Origin: Dickeya chrysanthemi NCPPB 402
Lineage (GTDB): Bacteria; Pseudomonadota; Gammaproteobacteria; Enterobacterales; Enterobacteriaceae
Direction of reading: 5' to 3'
Assembly (NCBI RefSeq): GCF_000406105.1
Contig: NZ_CM001974.1
Location: forward strand, 1,896,367-1,960,366
Length of the DNA stretch: 64,000 nt
The notes beneath the pieces were generated by a model that saw nothing but the letters and a program-made list of their open reading frames with translations, searched no databases and had not been told where the DNA came from. Positions 37,696 through 48,205 of this stretch are shown here, piece after piece. Within the stretch, counting starts at the first letter, position 1; each line of letters opens with the position of its first letter. The position numbers and the translations under genes were made by a program.

Positions 37696-38832
37696 ATGTT
37701 TCAGTTGTCACAGCACGACATTCATTTAGGTGCTTCCGCCGGTAGCAAAGAGGAGGCTATCCGTCAGGTAGCCGCCGCACTGACCGAAGCGGGTTGCGTG
37801 AGCGAAGGTTATGTCGAGGGGATGCTTCAGCGCGAACAGCAGACCTCGACCTATCTCGGTAGCGGTATCGCCATTCCGCATGGCACCACCGATACACGTG
37901 ATCTGGTAAAGAAAACCGGTGTTCAGGTGTTCCAGTTCCCGCAGGGGATCGCGTGGGGGGAAGACCAGACCGCCTATGTGGTACTGGGCATCGCTGCGCG
38001 TTCTGACGAACACTTGGCGCTGTTGCGTCAACTGACCCATGTACTGAGCGATGATCGTGTGGCGGCCCGTCTGGCCAGCACCACGTCGGCGGACGAATTG
38101 CGCGGGTTGCTGATGGGCGAACAACTGGCGGGCGCGTTCCGCTTTGATACTTCGCTGATTAACCTGAATGTGGCGACCGACAACCTGATGACGCTGCAGG
38201 CGCTGAACGCCGGCCGTTTACAGCAGATTGGCGCGGTGGATGCCGGTTTTGTCAGCCACGTAGTCGCTAATAAACCGACTTATCTGGGGCAGGGCATTTG
38301 GCTGAGCGATAGCCTGAACGGCAATCTGGCGAGTGCGCTGGCGGTAAGCCGCCCGGCCGAGCCGTTCGTGGCGGATGGCGAAAACGTGGCGTTGTTGCTG
38401 ACCGTTTCGGCGGCTGATGAGCAGGTGTTCGCGTCGCTCGATTATCTCAGCAAGTTATTGATCGCCGGCAAAGCCGACAGTTTGCTGTCTGCTGATGAAG
38501 CGACGCTGCTGGCATTGCTGACCAGCGAAGAAGAGGAAGAAGAAAGCGACGCGCTGGCGGCGGAATTTACTGTCCGTAACGAGCACGGTCTGCATGCCCG
38601 CCCCGGCGCGATGCTGGTTAACGTCATCAAACAGTTCTCCAGCGAAATCACCGTGACGAACCTTGACGGCACCGGCAAACCGGCCAACGGCCGCAGCCTG
38701 ATGAAGGTGGTGGCGCTGGGCGTCAAGAGCGGTCATCGCCTGCGCTTTACTGCTAAAGGCAGCGATGCTGAAGCGGCGCTGAAGGCCATCGGCGAAGCCA
38801 TTCAGTCCGGTCTTGGGGAGGGTGCGGTATGA
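37696..38832 (+). CDS. fruB: PTS fructose transporter subunit IIA-HPr (FruB)
   Basis: 378 residues: an EIIA-fructose domain with the phospho-histidine in GIAIPHGTT (His62), a middle M domain, and a C-terminal HPr-like (FPr) domain with [12 protein letters not shown]. Passes phosphate from enzyme I to FruA. ATG 37696 has AGAGAGGAG upstream. First gene of fruBKA under two Cra boxes; fruK starts 4 nt before its end. Confidence 0.96.
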   Translation: MFQLSQHDIHLGASAGSKEEAIRQVAAALTEAGCVSEGYVEGMLQREQQTSTYLGSGIAIPHGTTDTRDLVKKTGVQVFQFPQGIAWGEDQTAYVVLGIAARSDEHLALLRQLTHVLSDDRVAARLASTTSADELRGLLMGEQLAGAFRFDTSLINLNVATDNLMTLQALNAGRLQQIGAVDAGFVSHVVANKPTYLGQGIWLSDSLNGNLASALAVSRPAEPFVADGENVALLLTVSAADEQVFASLDYLSKLLIAGKADSLLSADEATLLALLTSEEEEEESDALAAEFTVRNEHGLHARPGAMLVNVIKQFSSEITVTNLDGTGKPANGRSLMKVVALGVKSGHRLRFTAKGSDAEAALKAIGEAIQSGLGEGAV

Positions 38833-39767
38833 GCAGGCGCGTTGCCACCATTACCCTAAATCCCGCCTATGATTTAGTAGGGTACTGCCCGGAAATCGAA
38901 CGTGGCGAAGTTAATCTGGTGCAGACTTCCGGTCTGCATGCGGCAGGTAAAGGCATCAACGTGGCCAAGGTGCTGAAAGACCTTGGGATTGATGTCACTG
39001 TGGGCGGTTTCCTGGGAAAAGACAATCAGGACGGCTTTCAGCAGTTGTTCAGCGAGTTGGGCATTGCCAACCGTTTCCAGGTGGTGTCGGGGCGTACTCG
39101 CATTAATGTCAAACTCACCGAGCAGAATGGTGAGGTGACCGACCTGAATTTCTCCGGTTTTGAAGTGACCCAGCAGGACTGGCAGCGTTTCGTTAATGAT
39201 TCGCTGAGCTGGCTGGGGCAGTTTGACATGGTCGCCGTGAGCGGCAGCCTGCCGAGCGGCGTCGACCCGGATGCGTTTACCGACTGGATGTCGCGTCTGC
39301 GCAGCCAGTGTCCGTGCATTATTTTCGACAGCAGCCGTGAAGCGCTGGTAGCGGGACTGAAAGCTTCGCCGTGGTTGGTGAAACCCAATCGCCGCGAGCT
39401 GGAAATCTGGGCCGGGCGTAAGTTGCCCACGCTGGCGGATGTGGTGGACGCAGCGCATGCGCTGCGTGAACAGGGTATTGCTCATGTCGTGATTTCGCTG
39501 GGAGCGGAAGGCGCGCTGTGGGTCAATGCGTCCGGAGCCTGGCGGGCGTTGCCGCCGGCCTGTGAAGTGATCAGTACGGTAGGTGCGGGTGACTCCATGG
39601 TGGGGGGATTGATTTATGGCTTATTAATGCGTGAGTCCAGTGAACACACGTTGCGCCTGGCCACTGCGGTGGCAGCGCTGGCCGTCAGCCAGAGCAACGT
39701 AGGCATTAGTGATCGTCCGCAACTGGCCGCGATGATGGCGCGCGTCGATCTGAAACCCTTTAACTGA
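38829..39767 (+). CDS. fruK: 1-phosphofructokinase FruK
   Basis: 312 residues of the PfkB family with [19 protein letters not shown] at the N-terminus and the ATP/anion-hole signature [14 protein letters not shown]. Converts fructose 1-phosphate to fructose 1,6-bisphosphate. Overlaps fruB by 4 nt (ATGA). Confidence 0.96.
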   Translation: MSRRVATITLNPAYDLVGYCPEIERGEVNLVQTSGLHAAGKGINVAKVLKDLGIDVTVGGFLGKDNQDGFQQLFSELGIANRFQVVSGRTRINVKLTEQNGEVTDLNFSGFEVTQQDWQRFVNDSLSWLGQFDMVAVSGSLPSGVDPDAFTDWMSRLRSQCPCIIFDSSREALVAGLKASPWLVKPNRRELEIWAGRKLPTLADVVDAAHALREQGIAHVVISLGAEGALWVNASGAWRALPPACEVISTVGAGDSMVGGLIYGLLMRESSEHTLRLATAVAALAVSQSNVGISDRPQLAAMMARVDLKPFN

Positions 39768-39783
39768 CAGCAGGAGATAAACA

Positions 39784-41475
39784 ATGAAAACGCTGCTGAT
39801 ACTTGATAAATCACTGGGACTGGCGAAAAGCCGTCTGGTGAAGAATTTGCTTGGTGCTGCTGCCGCTAACGCAGGACTTACCCTCACCGAGCAGCTTGCC
39901 GATGCGGAGCTGGCCATTGTGCTGGGTGCTCCCGTACAGGCAGACAGCGGTCTGAATGGCAAGAAAGTGTTTGCCGGTGATGTAGAACTGGCGTTGAGTC
40001 AGCCGGCTCAGTTCCTGGAAAAAGCGAAGGCGGAAGCGCAGCCGTATCAGGCACCGGTCGCTACCGCTGCCGCGGCGGCGCCAACTGCGGCCAAACGTAT
40101 TGTGGCGGTCACTGCCTGCCCGACAGGGGTAGCGCATACCTTCATGGCGGCCGAAGCCATTGAAAGTGAAGCAAAAAAACGTGGCTGGTGGGTGAAAGTT
40201 GAAACCCGCGGTTCCGTCGGCGCCGGTAACCCGATCAGCCCGGAAGAAGTGGAACAGGCGGATTTGGTGATCGTGGCGGCGGATATCGAAGTCGACCTCA
40301 GCAAATTCGCCGGCAAAAAAATGTATCGCACGTCCACCGGTCTGGCGCTGAAAAAGACGGCGCAGGAGTTTGACAAAGCGTTGTCTGAAGCCGTGGTGTT
40401 CCAGCCATCCGCCCAGAGCGGTGCGGCGGCCGGCGGCGAAACCGCCCAAAAAGGCGGCGCGGGCCCATATCGCCATCTGCTGACCGGTGTGTCGTACATG
40501 TTGCCGATGGTGGTGGCCGGCGGTCTGTGTATCGCCCTGTCATTCGTGTTCGGGATTACTGCATTCAAGGAAGAGGGGACGCTGGCGGCGGCGCTGATGA
40601 AGATCGGCGGCGGTTCCGCGTTTGCGCTGATGGTGCCGATATTGGCCGGTTATATCGCGTTCTCTATTGCCGACCGTCCTGGTCTGACGCCGGGTCTGGT
40701 GGGCGGTATGCTGGCCGTCAGCACCGGCGCCGGTTTCCTTGGCGGTATCATCGCCGGGTTCCTGGCGGGTTATCTGGCGCGCGCCATCAGTAACCATGTG
40801 ACGCTGCCGCAGAGCATGTCGGCGCTGAAACCGATCCTGATTATTCCGCTATTCGCTACGCTGATTACCGGTCTCATCATGATTTATGTCGTCGGTACGC
40901 CGGTTGCGAAAATTCTGACCGGTCTGACCGGCTGGCTGCAGTCCATGGGTACGGCCAATGCGGTGATTCTGGGCGCTATTCTGGGTGGCATGATGTGTAC
41001 CGATATGGGTGGCCCGGTGAACAAAGTGGCCTATGTGTTCGGTACTACGCTGTTGAGTAGTCAGGTGTATGCACCGATGGCCGCCGTGATGGCTGCCGGT
41101 ATGGTGCCGCCGCTGGCGATGGGTCTGGCGACCTTCATCGCGGCGAAGAAATTCACCGCCAGCGAGCGGGAAGGCGGCAAGGCTGCGGTGGTACTGGGAC
41201 TGTGCTTTATCTCCGAAGGGGCCATTCCTTACGCTGCCCGTGACCCGATGCGGGTGTTGCCGAGCTGTATTCTGGGCGGGGCGTTGACCGGCGCTATCTC
41301 CATGGCGGTTGGCGCGAAGCTGATGGCGCCGCACGGCGGTCTGTTTGTGCTGCTGATTCCAGGGGCAATTACGCCGGTGCTGGGTTACCTGTTCTCCATC
41401 ATTGCCGGTACGGTAGTGGCTGGCGTGCTGTACGCGGTGCTGAAACGTCCGGAAGAGCAACTGGCTAAAGCCTGA
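39784..41475 (+). CDS. fruA: PTS fructose transporter subunit IIBC (FruA)
   Basis: 563 residues: a degenerate IIB' domain, an active IIB domain with the phospho-cysteine in AVTACPTGVAHTFMAA, and a C-terminal IIC membrane domain. It imports fructose as fructose 1-phosphate. 16 nt after fruK with CAGGAG upstream. Confidence 0.96.
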   Translation: MKTLLILDKSLGLAKSRLVKNLLGAAAANAGLTLTEQLADAELAIVLGAPVQADSGLNGKKVFAGDVELALSQPAQFLEKAKAEAQPYQAPVATAAAAAPTAAKRIVAVTACPTGVAHTFMAAEAIESEAKKRGWWVKVETRGSVGAGNPISPEEVEQADLVIVAADIEVDLSKFAGKKMYRTSTGLALKKTAQEFDKALSEAVVFQPSAQSGAAAGGETAQKGGAGPYRHLLTGVSYMLPMVVAGGLCIALSFVFGITAFKEEGTLAAALMKIGGGSAFALMVPILAGYIAFSIADRPGLTPGLVGGMLAVSTGAGFLGGIIAGFLAGYLARAISNHVTLPQSMSALKPILIIPLFATLITGLIMIYVVGTPVAKILTGLTGWLQSMGTANAVILGAILGGMMCTDMGGPVNKVAYVFGTTLLSSQVYAPMAAVMAAGMVPPLAMGLATFIAAKKFTASEREGGKAAVVLGLCFISEGAIPYAARDPMRVLPSCILGGALTGAISMAVGAKLMAPHGGLFVLLIPGAITPVLGYLFSIIAGTVVAGVLYAVLKRPEEQLAKA

Positions 41476-41494
41476 TGTGATGATTCCGTGGTGG

Positions 41495-41524
41495 AAACGC
41501 CGGTCCTGCGACCGGCGTTTTTTT
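41495..41524 (+). terminator. Terminator of the fru operon
   Basis: AAACGCCGGTC, loop CTGC, GACCGGCGTTT followed by more T. Confidence 0.92.
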
Positions 41525-41606
41525 ATGTTTTTCCCGCGATGTCGGCAAATAGCGGTATGATTTTTCTTTGCTGACGCCGATGGAAAGGCGCAGAGTGTGT
41601 TCGGGC

Positions 41607-42458
41607 TCAGTTGCCCGGTGATTGCTGCGACTTCAGCCAGGTGATTTCCTGTGGCCAGATATCCGGATTGATGGTTTCCAGAATCAGTGGAATGCCGTCG
41701 AAGCGCGGGTCGCGCATAATATAACTGAATACGGTTTTACCGATGTTGCCTTCCCCCAGGCTGTGGTGACGGTCAACCCGGCTGTTAAACGCGCTTTTCG
41801 CATCATTCAGGTGCATACCGCGCAAATAACGGAAGCCGACGATACGTTCCAGCTCGGCAAAGGTGTGTTCGCAGTCGGCGTCGGTGCGCAGGTCATAGCC
41901 GCCGGCAAAGGCGTGACAAGTATCGATGCAGACGCCGACCCGGCTTTTGTCTTCCACCTGACTGATGATTTCCGCCAGATGTTCAAACCGGAACCCCAGA
42001 TTGCTGCCCTGACCGGCGGTGTTCTCGATCACCGCCGTGACACCGTTGGTAGCCTCGAGCGCCAGGTTGATAGACCGGGCGATGCGGCTCAGGCAGGTAT
42101 TTTCGTCGATCTGACGCAGGTGACTGCCGGGATGGAAATTCAGCAACGTCAGCCCCAGTTGTTGGCAACGCATCATTTCGTCGATAAACGCCGTTTGGGA
42201 TTTCTGTAAGGCGTCGTCATCCGGATGACCCAAATTGATCAGATAACTGTCGTGCGGCAGTATCTGCGCCGGGGTGAAACGATACTGTTCACAGGCTGCC
42301 TGGAAACGATCAATGACATCTGCCGTTAACGGCGGGGCCTGCCACTGGCGTTGATTTTTAGTAAACAGCGCAAACGCGGTGGCGCCGATGTCATGGGCGC
42401 GGCTCACCGCCTGATCCACGCCGCCTGAGGCGCTGACGTGGGCTCCGACATATTTCAT
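41607..42458 (-). CDS. nfo: Deoxyribonuclease IV (Nfo)
   Basis: 283 residues from ATG 42458 (AAGGAG upstream). AP endonuclease 2 family TIM barrel with its zinc ligands in [44 protein letters not shown] and ILETINP. Cuts 5' to abasic sites in base excision repair; in E. coli it is a SoxRS target. The extra nine codons of the longer frame are not family-like. Confidence 0.95.
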   Translation of the reverse strand: MKYVGAHVSASGGVDQAVSRAHDIGATAFALFTKNQRQWQAPPLTADVIDRFQAACEQYRFTPAQILPHDSYLINLGHPDDDALQKSQTAFIDEMMRCQQLGLTLLNFHPGSHLRQIDENTCLSRIARSINLALEATNGVTAVIENTAGQGSNLGFRFEHLAEIISQVEDKSRVGVCIDTCHAFAGGYDLRTDADCEHTFAELERIVGFRYLRGMHLNDAKSAFNSRVDRHHSLGEGNIGKTVFSYIMRDPRFDGIPLILETINPDIWPQEITWLKSQQSPGN

Positions 42459-42539
42459 GTTTTTCTCCTTTTCATGCCCGCGCATTATGACATTACCCGC
42501 TTAGCTGGCTGTAGCCATGTTTCACCCATGTTGTTTTGT

Positions 42540-43625
42540 TCAGGCGAAGAGATGCTGTACCCCCAGATTAATGGCCGCACCACCCACCACTAACCAGATA
42601 AACAGGACGGCCGCCAACAGCAATGGCTTGAGCCCGGCCTGACGTAGTGTGCTCAGGCGCGTCGCCATCCCCAGGGCCACCATCGCCATCGTCAGCAGCG
42701 CGTTATCCAGTTGCGTTATCACGGTAACCCAATTTCCCGGCAACCCGTTCAGGGAGTTGACGCCGCACATCAGCACAAAACCCAGCGCGAACCACGGATA
42801 CCCGGCCGTAGTTGAGGTTGCCGCCGTTGAATGGGCAGGCTGACGCGGTTTCAGCCACATCCCCAACAGAAACAGGAACGGCGCCAGCATCATAACGCGC
42901 AGCATTTTACCGATGACCGCCGCGTTTTCGGTTTCCGGGCTAATAGCATGGCCGGCGGCGACCACTTGCGCCACTTCATGCACCGTTGAGCCGAGATAGA
43001 GTCCGAAAGTCTGCGGGGTAAATAACCAGCCGCTATACTGGATAACATGCTGGTACAGCCACGGGTAAAAAAACATCGCGGTAGTGCCGAACAGCACCAC
43101 GGTCGATACCGCCACGGCCACCTTGTCGGCGGTGCTTTTCAGTACCGGTGCGGTAGCCAGCACGGCGGCGGCGCCGCAAATGCTGCTGCCTGCACCGATC
43201 AGTAAAGCGGTGTGCTGATCCAGCCGAAACCAGCGCCGCCCCAGCCAATAAGCGAGCAGCAGGGTAGAGGTGAGGGTCATCAGGTCGATCACCAGCCCGG
43301 CGACACCGACGGCGGCCAGTTGCTGAAAGTTGAGTTTGAAACCGTACAGGATGATGCCCCAGCGCAACAGATGATGCCGCGACCATTGAACCCCGGCGTC
43401 GCACCAGGGTTGCAGACGAGTGTAAGCCGTATTGCCTAACACCATGCCAACCAGTATCGCCAGCGTTAGGGAACCCAGCCCTAATCCGGCAATCGCCGGC
43501 AGGCTGGATAACCATAATACGCCACGGGTCAGCAGGCCGGTCAGGATGATGCCGGCCAGCAGGTGGCCCGCGGCGGATAAAGGGGAAAGACGTTGTACCC
43601 TGGAAGAAAATGAAAACATAGCCAT
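42540..43625 (-). CDS. yeiH: YeiH family putative sulfate/anion exporter (UPF0324)
   Basis: About 361 residues, ten or more hydrophobic segments, with GAGSSICGAAAVLATAPV and GSTVHEVAQVVAAGHAIS, the two family signatures. Putative inner-membrane transporter; in E. coli it is under YeiE control. Start uncertain among GTG 43655, ATG 43625 and ATG 43619. Divergent from yeiE, as usual. Confidence 0.9.
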   Translation of the reverse strand: MAMFSFSSRVQRLSPLSAAGHLLAGIILTGLLTRGVLWLSSLPAIAGLGLGSLTLAILVGMVLGNTAYTRLQPWCDAGVQWSRHHLLRWGIILYGFKLNFQQLAAVGVAGLVIDLMTLTSTLLLAYWLGRRWFRLDQHTALLIGAGSSICGAAAVLATAPVLKSTADKVAVAVSTVVLFGTTAMFFYPWLYQHVIQYSGWLFTPQTFGLYLGSTVHEVAQVVAAGHAISPETENAAVIGKMLRVMMLAPFLFLLGMWLKPRQPAHSTAATSTTAGYPWFALGFVLMCGVNSLNGLPGNWVTVITQLDNALLTMAMVALGMATRLSTLRQAGLKPLLLAAVLFIWLVVGGAAINLGVQHLFA

Positions 43626-43731
43626 ACCCGCTCTGAATGGTGAGGTTGAGGGCACAGCCTATGATCAGCGCGCTTAAAATAGAAATTGATTATATATTTA
43701 TAACCTATAGATATTTACGATAAGAGCCCCT

Positions 43732-44610
43732 ATGCACATTACGTTACGTCAACTGGAAGTGTTTACCGAAGTCCTGAAAAGCGGCTCAACGACGCAGGCA
43801 TCGGTGGTGTTGTCGCTGTCGCAGTCCGCCGTCAGCGCCGCCTTGGCCGATCTTGAAAGCCAACTGGGAGTCCAGCTGTTTGACCGAGTGGGTAAACGGT
43901 TGGTGGTCAATGAGCACGGGCGCCTGTTGTACCCCAAGGCGCTGGCGTTACTGGAACAGTCGGCGGAGATTGAGCAACTGTTTCGGCGCGATAACGGCGC
44001 ACTGCGCATTTATGCCAGCAGCACCATCGGTAATTATCTGATGCCGGCGATGATTGCCCGCTATCGTCAGGATTTTCCTGCCATTCCGTTGGAACTGTAT
44101 GTCGGCAATACTCTGGATGTGGTGAATGCCGTGTCTGAGTTTCGGGTTGATCTGGGCTTGATCGAGGGGCCTTGCCATCATCCCGACTTGATTACCCAGC
44201 CCTGGCGGGAAGATGAATTAGTGGTGTTTTGCGCACCGGGCAACCCGCTGATTAATAGTGATTTTACGTTACAGACGCTGGCCGATGCGCCCTGGATTCT
44301 GCGTGAACACGGTTCCGGGACGCGTGAAGTGTTGGACCATCTGCTGCTGACTCGTTTGCCGCATTTTCGGCTGGTGATGGAACTGGGCAACTCGGAGGCG
44401 ATTAAACACGCGGTGCGGCATGGTATCGGTATCAGTTGCTTATCGCGCCATGTGGTTGCCGAGCAACTCGCGACCGGAATGCTGGTGGAGTTACCGGTTC
44501 CCTTGCCGCGCCTGAGCCGCTCGTTATATCTGGTGCATCACCGTCAGAAGCACTTATCCGGCGTACTGCAATGCTTTCTGGAATATTGCCGTGGGGATGA
44601 CTCAATTTAA
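43732..44610 (+). CDS. yeiE: LysR-type regulator YeiE
   Basis: 292 residues: an N-terminal winged HTH ([40 protein letters not shown]) and a LysR substrate-binding domain. CysB-like group; YeiE has been linked to sulfite and iron-related genes and lysine transport in enterobacteria. Divergent from yeiH by about 75-105 bp and followed by lysP, so both neighbours are candidate targets. Confidence 0.92.
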   Translation: MHITLRQLEVFTEVLKSGSTTQASVVLSLSQSAVSAALADLESQLGVQLFDRVGKRLVVNEHGRLLYPKALALLEQSAEIEQLFRRDNGALRIYASSTIGNYLMPAMIARYRQDFPAIPLELYVGNTLDVVNAVSEFRVDLGLIEGPCHHPDLITQPWREDELVVFCAPGNPLINSDFTLQTLADAPWILREHGSGTREVLDHLLLTRLPHFRLVMELGNSEAIKHAVRHGIGISCLSRHVVAEQLATGMLVELPVPLPRLSRSLYLVHHRQKHLSGVLQCFLEYCRGDDSI

Positions 44611-44725
44611 ACAAATCGGCAACGCAAATGTAACGAGCAGTGCTTCCTTTCAGAGGGATTTCTTATGATGCCGGGTGAGTTATGAAGGTCTCTTATAATC
44701 CGCGCTGTGCGCTATTCAGCAGATA

Positions 44726-44745
44726 GCGGATTGCCTACAATCCGC
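44726..44745 (+). promoter_or_regulatory. Hairpin in the lysP leader
   Basis: GCGGATTG, loop CCTA, CAATCCGC: perfect 8-bp stem in the leader, downstream of a TATAAT at about 44694, and no T run follows. Possible mRNA stability or control element; not a recognised riboswitch. Confidence 0.4.
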
Positions 44746-44773
44746 CCTCAAATTTTCAAGGGCATGGATAGTA

Positions 44774-46246
44774 ATGGCTCAACATAATACTCACCTCGCA
44801 GAACAGCGAGGAACCACGCTACGGCGTGAGCTGAAAGCGCGGCATTTGACGATGATCGCCATTGGCGGTTCGATCGGCACCGGGTTGTTTGTCGCCTCCG
44901 GGGCGACGGTGTCGCAGGCTGGGCCTGGCGGCGCGCTGTTGTCGTATGCGTTGATCGGCCTGATGGTCTATTTCCTGATGACCAGTCTCGGCGAACTGGC
45001 GGCATTTATGCCGGTATCCGGTTCGTTCTCCACTTATGGGGCGCGTTACGTGGAAGAAGGGTTCGGCTTCGCGCTGGGCTGGAACTACTGGTACAACTGG
45101 GCGGTGACCATCGCGGTCGACCTGGTGGCGGCGCAACTGGTGATGGGGTACTGGTTTCCATCAGTCCCCGGCTGGGTATGGAGCGCGCTGTTCCTGTCGC
45201 TGATGTTTTTGCTGAACTACATTTCCGTGAAAGGATTTGGCGAAGCGGAATACTGGTTCTCGCTGATTAAAGTCACCACCGTTATTCTGTTTATTGCGGT
45301 CGGCGTGCTGATGATTATCGGCATTCTGCGCGGCGGCGAGCACGCCGGCTGGCATAACTGGCAGATTGGCGATGCACCGTTTGTCGGCGGTTTTTCCGCC
45401 ATGATCGGCGTGGCGATGATTGTGGGTTTCTCGTTCCAGGGCACGGAATTGATTGGCGTAGCGGCCGGAGAATCAAAAGATCCGCAGACCACTATCCCGC
45501 GCGCGGTTCGTCAGGTGTTCTGGCGCATTCTGCTGTTCTATATTTTCGCCATTCTGATTATCAGCCTGCTGGTCCCTTACACCGACCCGAACCTACTGCG
45601 CAATGATGTGAAAGACATTGGCGTCAGCCCGTTCACGCTGGTGTTTGAAAATGCCGGTCTGTTGTCGGCGGCGGCGGTGATGAATGCGGTCATCCTGACG
45701 GCGGTGCTGTCGGCGGGCAATTCCGGTATGTACGCGTCCACCCGCATGTTGTTTACGCTGGCGCAGGAAGGTAAGGCACCGGCCTGTTTCGGCAAACTGT
45801 CTAACGGCGGAGTACCGCGCAACGCGTTGTATGCCACTACGGTGGTGGCGGGCTTGTGTTTCCTGTCGTCGATGTTCGGCAACCAGACGGTATACCTGTG
45901 GCTGCTGAATACCTCCGGCATGACCGGGTTTATCGCCTGGCTGGGGATCGCCATCAGTCACTACCGTTTTCGCCGTGGTTACGTCATGCAGGGGCGTGAC
46001 CTGAACGCGCTGCCGTACCGTTCCGGGTTCTTCCCGCTGGGGCCGATTTTTGCTTTTATCCTCTGCCTGATCATTACGCTGGGGCAGAACTATCAGGCGT
46101 TTCTGGCGGATAAGATTGACTGGTATGCCGTGACGGCGACTTACATCGGCATTCCGCTGTTTTTGGTTATCTGGTTCAGTTACCGTCTGGTGAAAGGTTC
46201 ACGGATGGTGAAATACGGCGAGATGACCTTCCCGGAACATCAGTAA
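44774..46246 (+). CDS. lysP: Lysine-specific permease LysP
   Basis: 490 residues, 12 membrane segments of the amino acid permease (APC) family: LRRELKARHLTMIAIGGSIGTGLFVASG is the family start, with GFSFQGTELIGVAAGES and QNYQAFLADKIDWYAV. Imports lysine and, in E. coli, inhibits the sensor CadC. Follows yeiE with an intact terminator after it. Confidence 0.95.
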   Translation: MAQHNTHLAEQRGTTLRRELKARHLTMIAIGGSIGTGLFVASGATVSQAGPGGALLSYALIGLMVYFLMTSLGELAAFMPVSGSFSTYGARYVEEGFGFALGWNYWYNWAVTIAVDLVAAQLVMGYWFPSVPGWVWSALFLSLMFLLNYISVKGFGEAEYWFSLIKVTTVILFIAVGVLMIIGILRGGEHAGWHNWQIGDAPFVGGFSAMIGVAMIVGFSFQGTELIGVAAGESKDPQTTIPRAVRQVFWRILLFYIFAILIISLLVPYTDPNLLRNDVKDIGVSPFTLVFENAGLLSAAAVMNAVILTAVLSAGNSGMYASTRMLFTLAQEGKAPACFGKLSNGGVPRNALYATTVVAGLCFLSSMFGNQTVYLWLLNTSGMTGFIAWLGIAISHYRFRRGYVMQGRDLNALPYRSGFFPLGPIFAFILCLIITLGQNYQAFLADKIDWYAVTATYIGIPLFLVIWFSYRLVKGSRMVKYGEMTFPEHQ

Positions 46247-46260
46247 CTGTTCCGTCAATA

Positions 46261-46296
46261 AAAAAGCCAGTCGGGTTACCGGCTGGCTTTTTTTTA
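46261..46296 (+). terminator. Terminator after lysP
   Basis: AAAAGCCAG and CTGGCTTTT pair around a G/C-rich loop, followed by eight or more T. Its A-rich left side lets it also serve sotB on the other strand. Confidence 0.85.
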
Positions 46297-46313
46297 TGCG
46301 AGAAAGAAGCGGT

Positions 46314-47504
46314 TTAAATGCGTGAGTGCTGCACCAGCCGCACATTGCGGTAGACGCTGAGCAGCACGGCGACCAACGCCATCAGCACCAGCGGCGCGCC
46401 GACATAACCGATTTTGTCCATTCCCAGATGCAGGCTCACCTGGCTGCCCAGCAGTGCGCCGCCGCCGATACCGAGATTGAACAACCCGGAGAAAATCGAC
46501 ATGGCGACATCGCTGGCATCCGGCGCCAGCGCCAGCACTTTGGCCTGCATCGCCAGCCCTATCGCCATCATCGCCAGTCCCCACACCAGGCACAATAATG
46601 TCAGGCCGAACGGATAACCGGACAACGGCATCAGCAGCGTCAGGCAACTGAGCAACAGCAGCATGGCGATAAACAGAAATGCGAGAGGAAAACGTTCGCT
46701 GTAGCGGCTGTAAAGCATACTGCCGACAATCCCGGCGCAGCCGAACAGCAACAGAATCAGGGTGGTGAAGTTTTCCGGCAACCGGGCCACCGTCTGGATG
46801 AACGGCTCAATGTAACTGTAAGCGGTGAAGTGCGCGGTCACCACGGCCACAGTCAGCAGATAAACGCCGACCAGCGCCGGGCGGCGGAACAACGTCGGTA
46901 CGCTGGACAGTGAACCGGAATGCTCGCTTGGCAGGCGCGGCAGCAGGCGCGCCAGCAGGATCATGGCAACGGTAGCGCCGACGGCGATGGTCAGAAACGT
47001 AATGCGCCAGCCAAGGTACTGACCGATAACCCGTCCCAACGGCAGCCCCAGTACCATCGCCAGCGACGACCCGGTGGCGATCAACCCCAATGCCTGCGCG
47101 CGTTTGCCGGGAGGCGCCATGCGAATCGCCAGCGAGGCGGTAATCGACCAGAATACCGAGTGCGCCAGCGCGACCCCGGCGCGGGAAATGACCAGCACGG
47201 TAAAGTTCCAGGCGACGGCAGACAGCATATGGCTGATGATAAACAGACTAAACAGGCCAATCAGCAATTTGCGGCGCTCAATGCCGCTGGTCAGCAACAT
47301 ACAGATCAGCGAAGCTGCCGCCACGATCCAGGCATAAATGGTAATCATCAAGCCGACATCTTCGGTTTTCATGGCAAAGGTGTTGGCGATGTCGCTCAGC
47401 AGTCCCACCGGAATAAATTCCGTGGTATTGAAAATAAACGCGGCGATAGCCAAGGTGACCACGCGCAGCCAGGCGGTGGCGCGCGGGGATGATGTGGTTG
47501 TCAT
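46314..47504 (-). CDS. sotB: Sugar/arabinose efflux transporter SotB
   Basis: 396 residues from ATG 47504. 12 membrane segments of the DHA1 MFS group; [20 protein letters not shown] and [22 protein letters not shown] match E. coli SotB (YdeA), which exports arabinose and IPTG. First described in Erwinia chrysanthemi, now Dickeya, which suits the proposed host. It lies divergent to the tetronate genes across an AT-rich gap; a role in exporting the product is possible but not shown. Confidence 0.9.
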   Translation of the reverse strand: MTTTSSPRATAWLRVVTLAIAAFIFNTTEFIPVGLLSDIANTFAMKTEDVGLMITIYAWIVAAASLICMLLTSGIERRKLLIGLFSLFIISHMLSAVAWNFTVLVISRAGVALAHSVFWSITASLAIRMAPPGKRAQALGLIATGSSLAMVLGLPLGRVIGQYLGWRITFLTIAVGATVAMILLARLLPRLPSEHSGSLSSVPTLFRRPALVGVYLLTVAVVTAHFTAYSYIEPFIQTVARLPENFTTLILLLFGCAGIVGSMLYSRYSERFPLAFLFIAMLLLLSCLTLLMPLSGYPFGLTLLCLVWGLAMMAIGLAMQAKVLALAPDASDVAMSIFSGLFNLGIGGGALLGSQVSLHLGMDKIGYVGAPLVLMALVAVLLSVYRNVRLVQHSRI

Positions 47505-47688
47505 AACAGGATCCTGAACGGGTGTGACGGGCATCCCATTGTAGTCAATCACGAGTCAAAATGCGATTACGATCACATTTCACTCCGGTACAGCTTTCGA
47601 TGGTCGCCTGACATCCACGTCGAGAGTCGATGCAGTAAGAGCCTAAATCGGCCTCCAATGTTGCAATTTATTATTTGATAGAGTCGAG

Positions 47689-47739
47689 TATTATTCTTAA
47701 AATAAATTATTTTAATAAAAATTAATTTTAAGAATAATA
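47689..47739. repeat. 15-bp perfect inverted repeat in the AT-rich leader
   Basis: TATTATTCTTAAAAT (47689-47703) and its exact complement ATTTTAAGAATAATA (47725-47739) flank a 21-bp loop. The whole gap 47505-48205 is strikingly AT-rich compared with both sides and holds no credible gene; an 82-codon frame at 47573-47821 has the composition of random AT-rich DNA. Confidence 0.8.
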
Positions 47740-48122
47740 GGGTGTGATGAATATTATCATTTTTCTGTATTTGTTTTTCATCAAATAAGCTACATAAAAA
47801 ATAGTATTTGTTTATTTTCACTGTTGGTTGTTTGGGAGTGATGAGGATATTATTAACAGATGGAGTGGTTACAATGTCGTGACGTTTTTTTTACACTTTG
47901 AATTTCAATATTAATTGTGGTTATTTTTATTTTTCGCAGAAGATCATCTCTTCAAGATGGCGTTATTGTTATTTTGTTTATGGTTTTTTAGTGTTTGTAT
48001 ATGCGTAGCATAGAAAAATTAAATAGATATAACTAAACATGATCTTGATAATTATTTTTCAATGAAATGGTGAAGTATATAAAACTAAGTGAGTTTTTAC
48101 GTGATCCGAATGAAGTTAATTT

Positions 48123-48136
48123 TTCATAATTATGAA
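48123..48136. promoter_or_regulatory. Palindrome upstream of the tetronate operon, candidate operator
   Basis: TTCATAATTATGAA, a perfect 14-bp palindrome 70 bp before the first biosynthetic gene. The site size and composition resemble operators of MarR/SlyA-type or other dimeric regulators; the binding protein is not in this locus. Confidence 0.5.
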
Positions 48137-48205
48137 TGAAATTGTGGTTGCAAAATAAAAACAGGTATGAGAGCTTTGTCACAAGCTTCGATGAGGGAAC
48201 AGAGA

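Noticed and set aside
44611..44773. A lysine riboswitch before lysP
   Set aside because: The leader is too short and shows only one simple hairpin, not the multi-helix lysine aptamer.
46314..47504. SotB as a dedicated exporter of the tetronate product
   Set aside because: It is a conserved sugar exporter of the core genome in this group; adjacency alone is not enough.
47573..47821. An 82-codon frame in the AT-rich leader
   Set aside because: Composition typical of AT-rich DNA (many Ile, Lys, Asn, Tyr), no good start context, and it covers the 15-bp inverted repeat.
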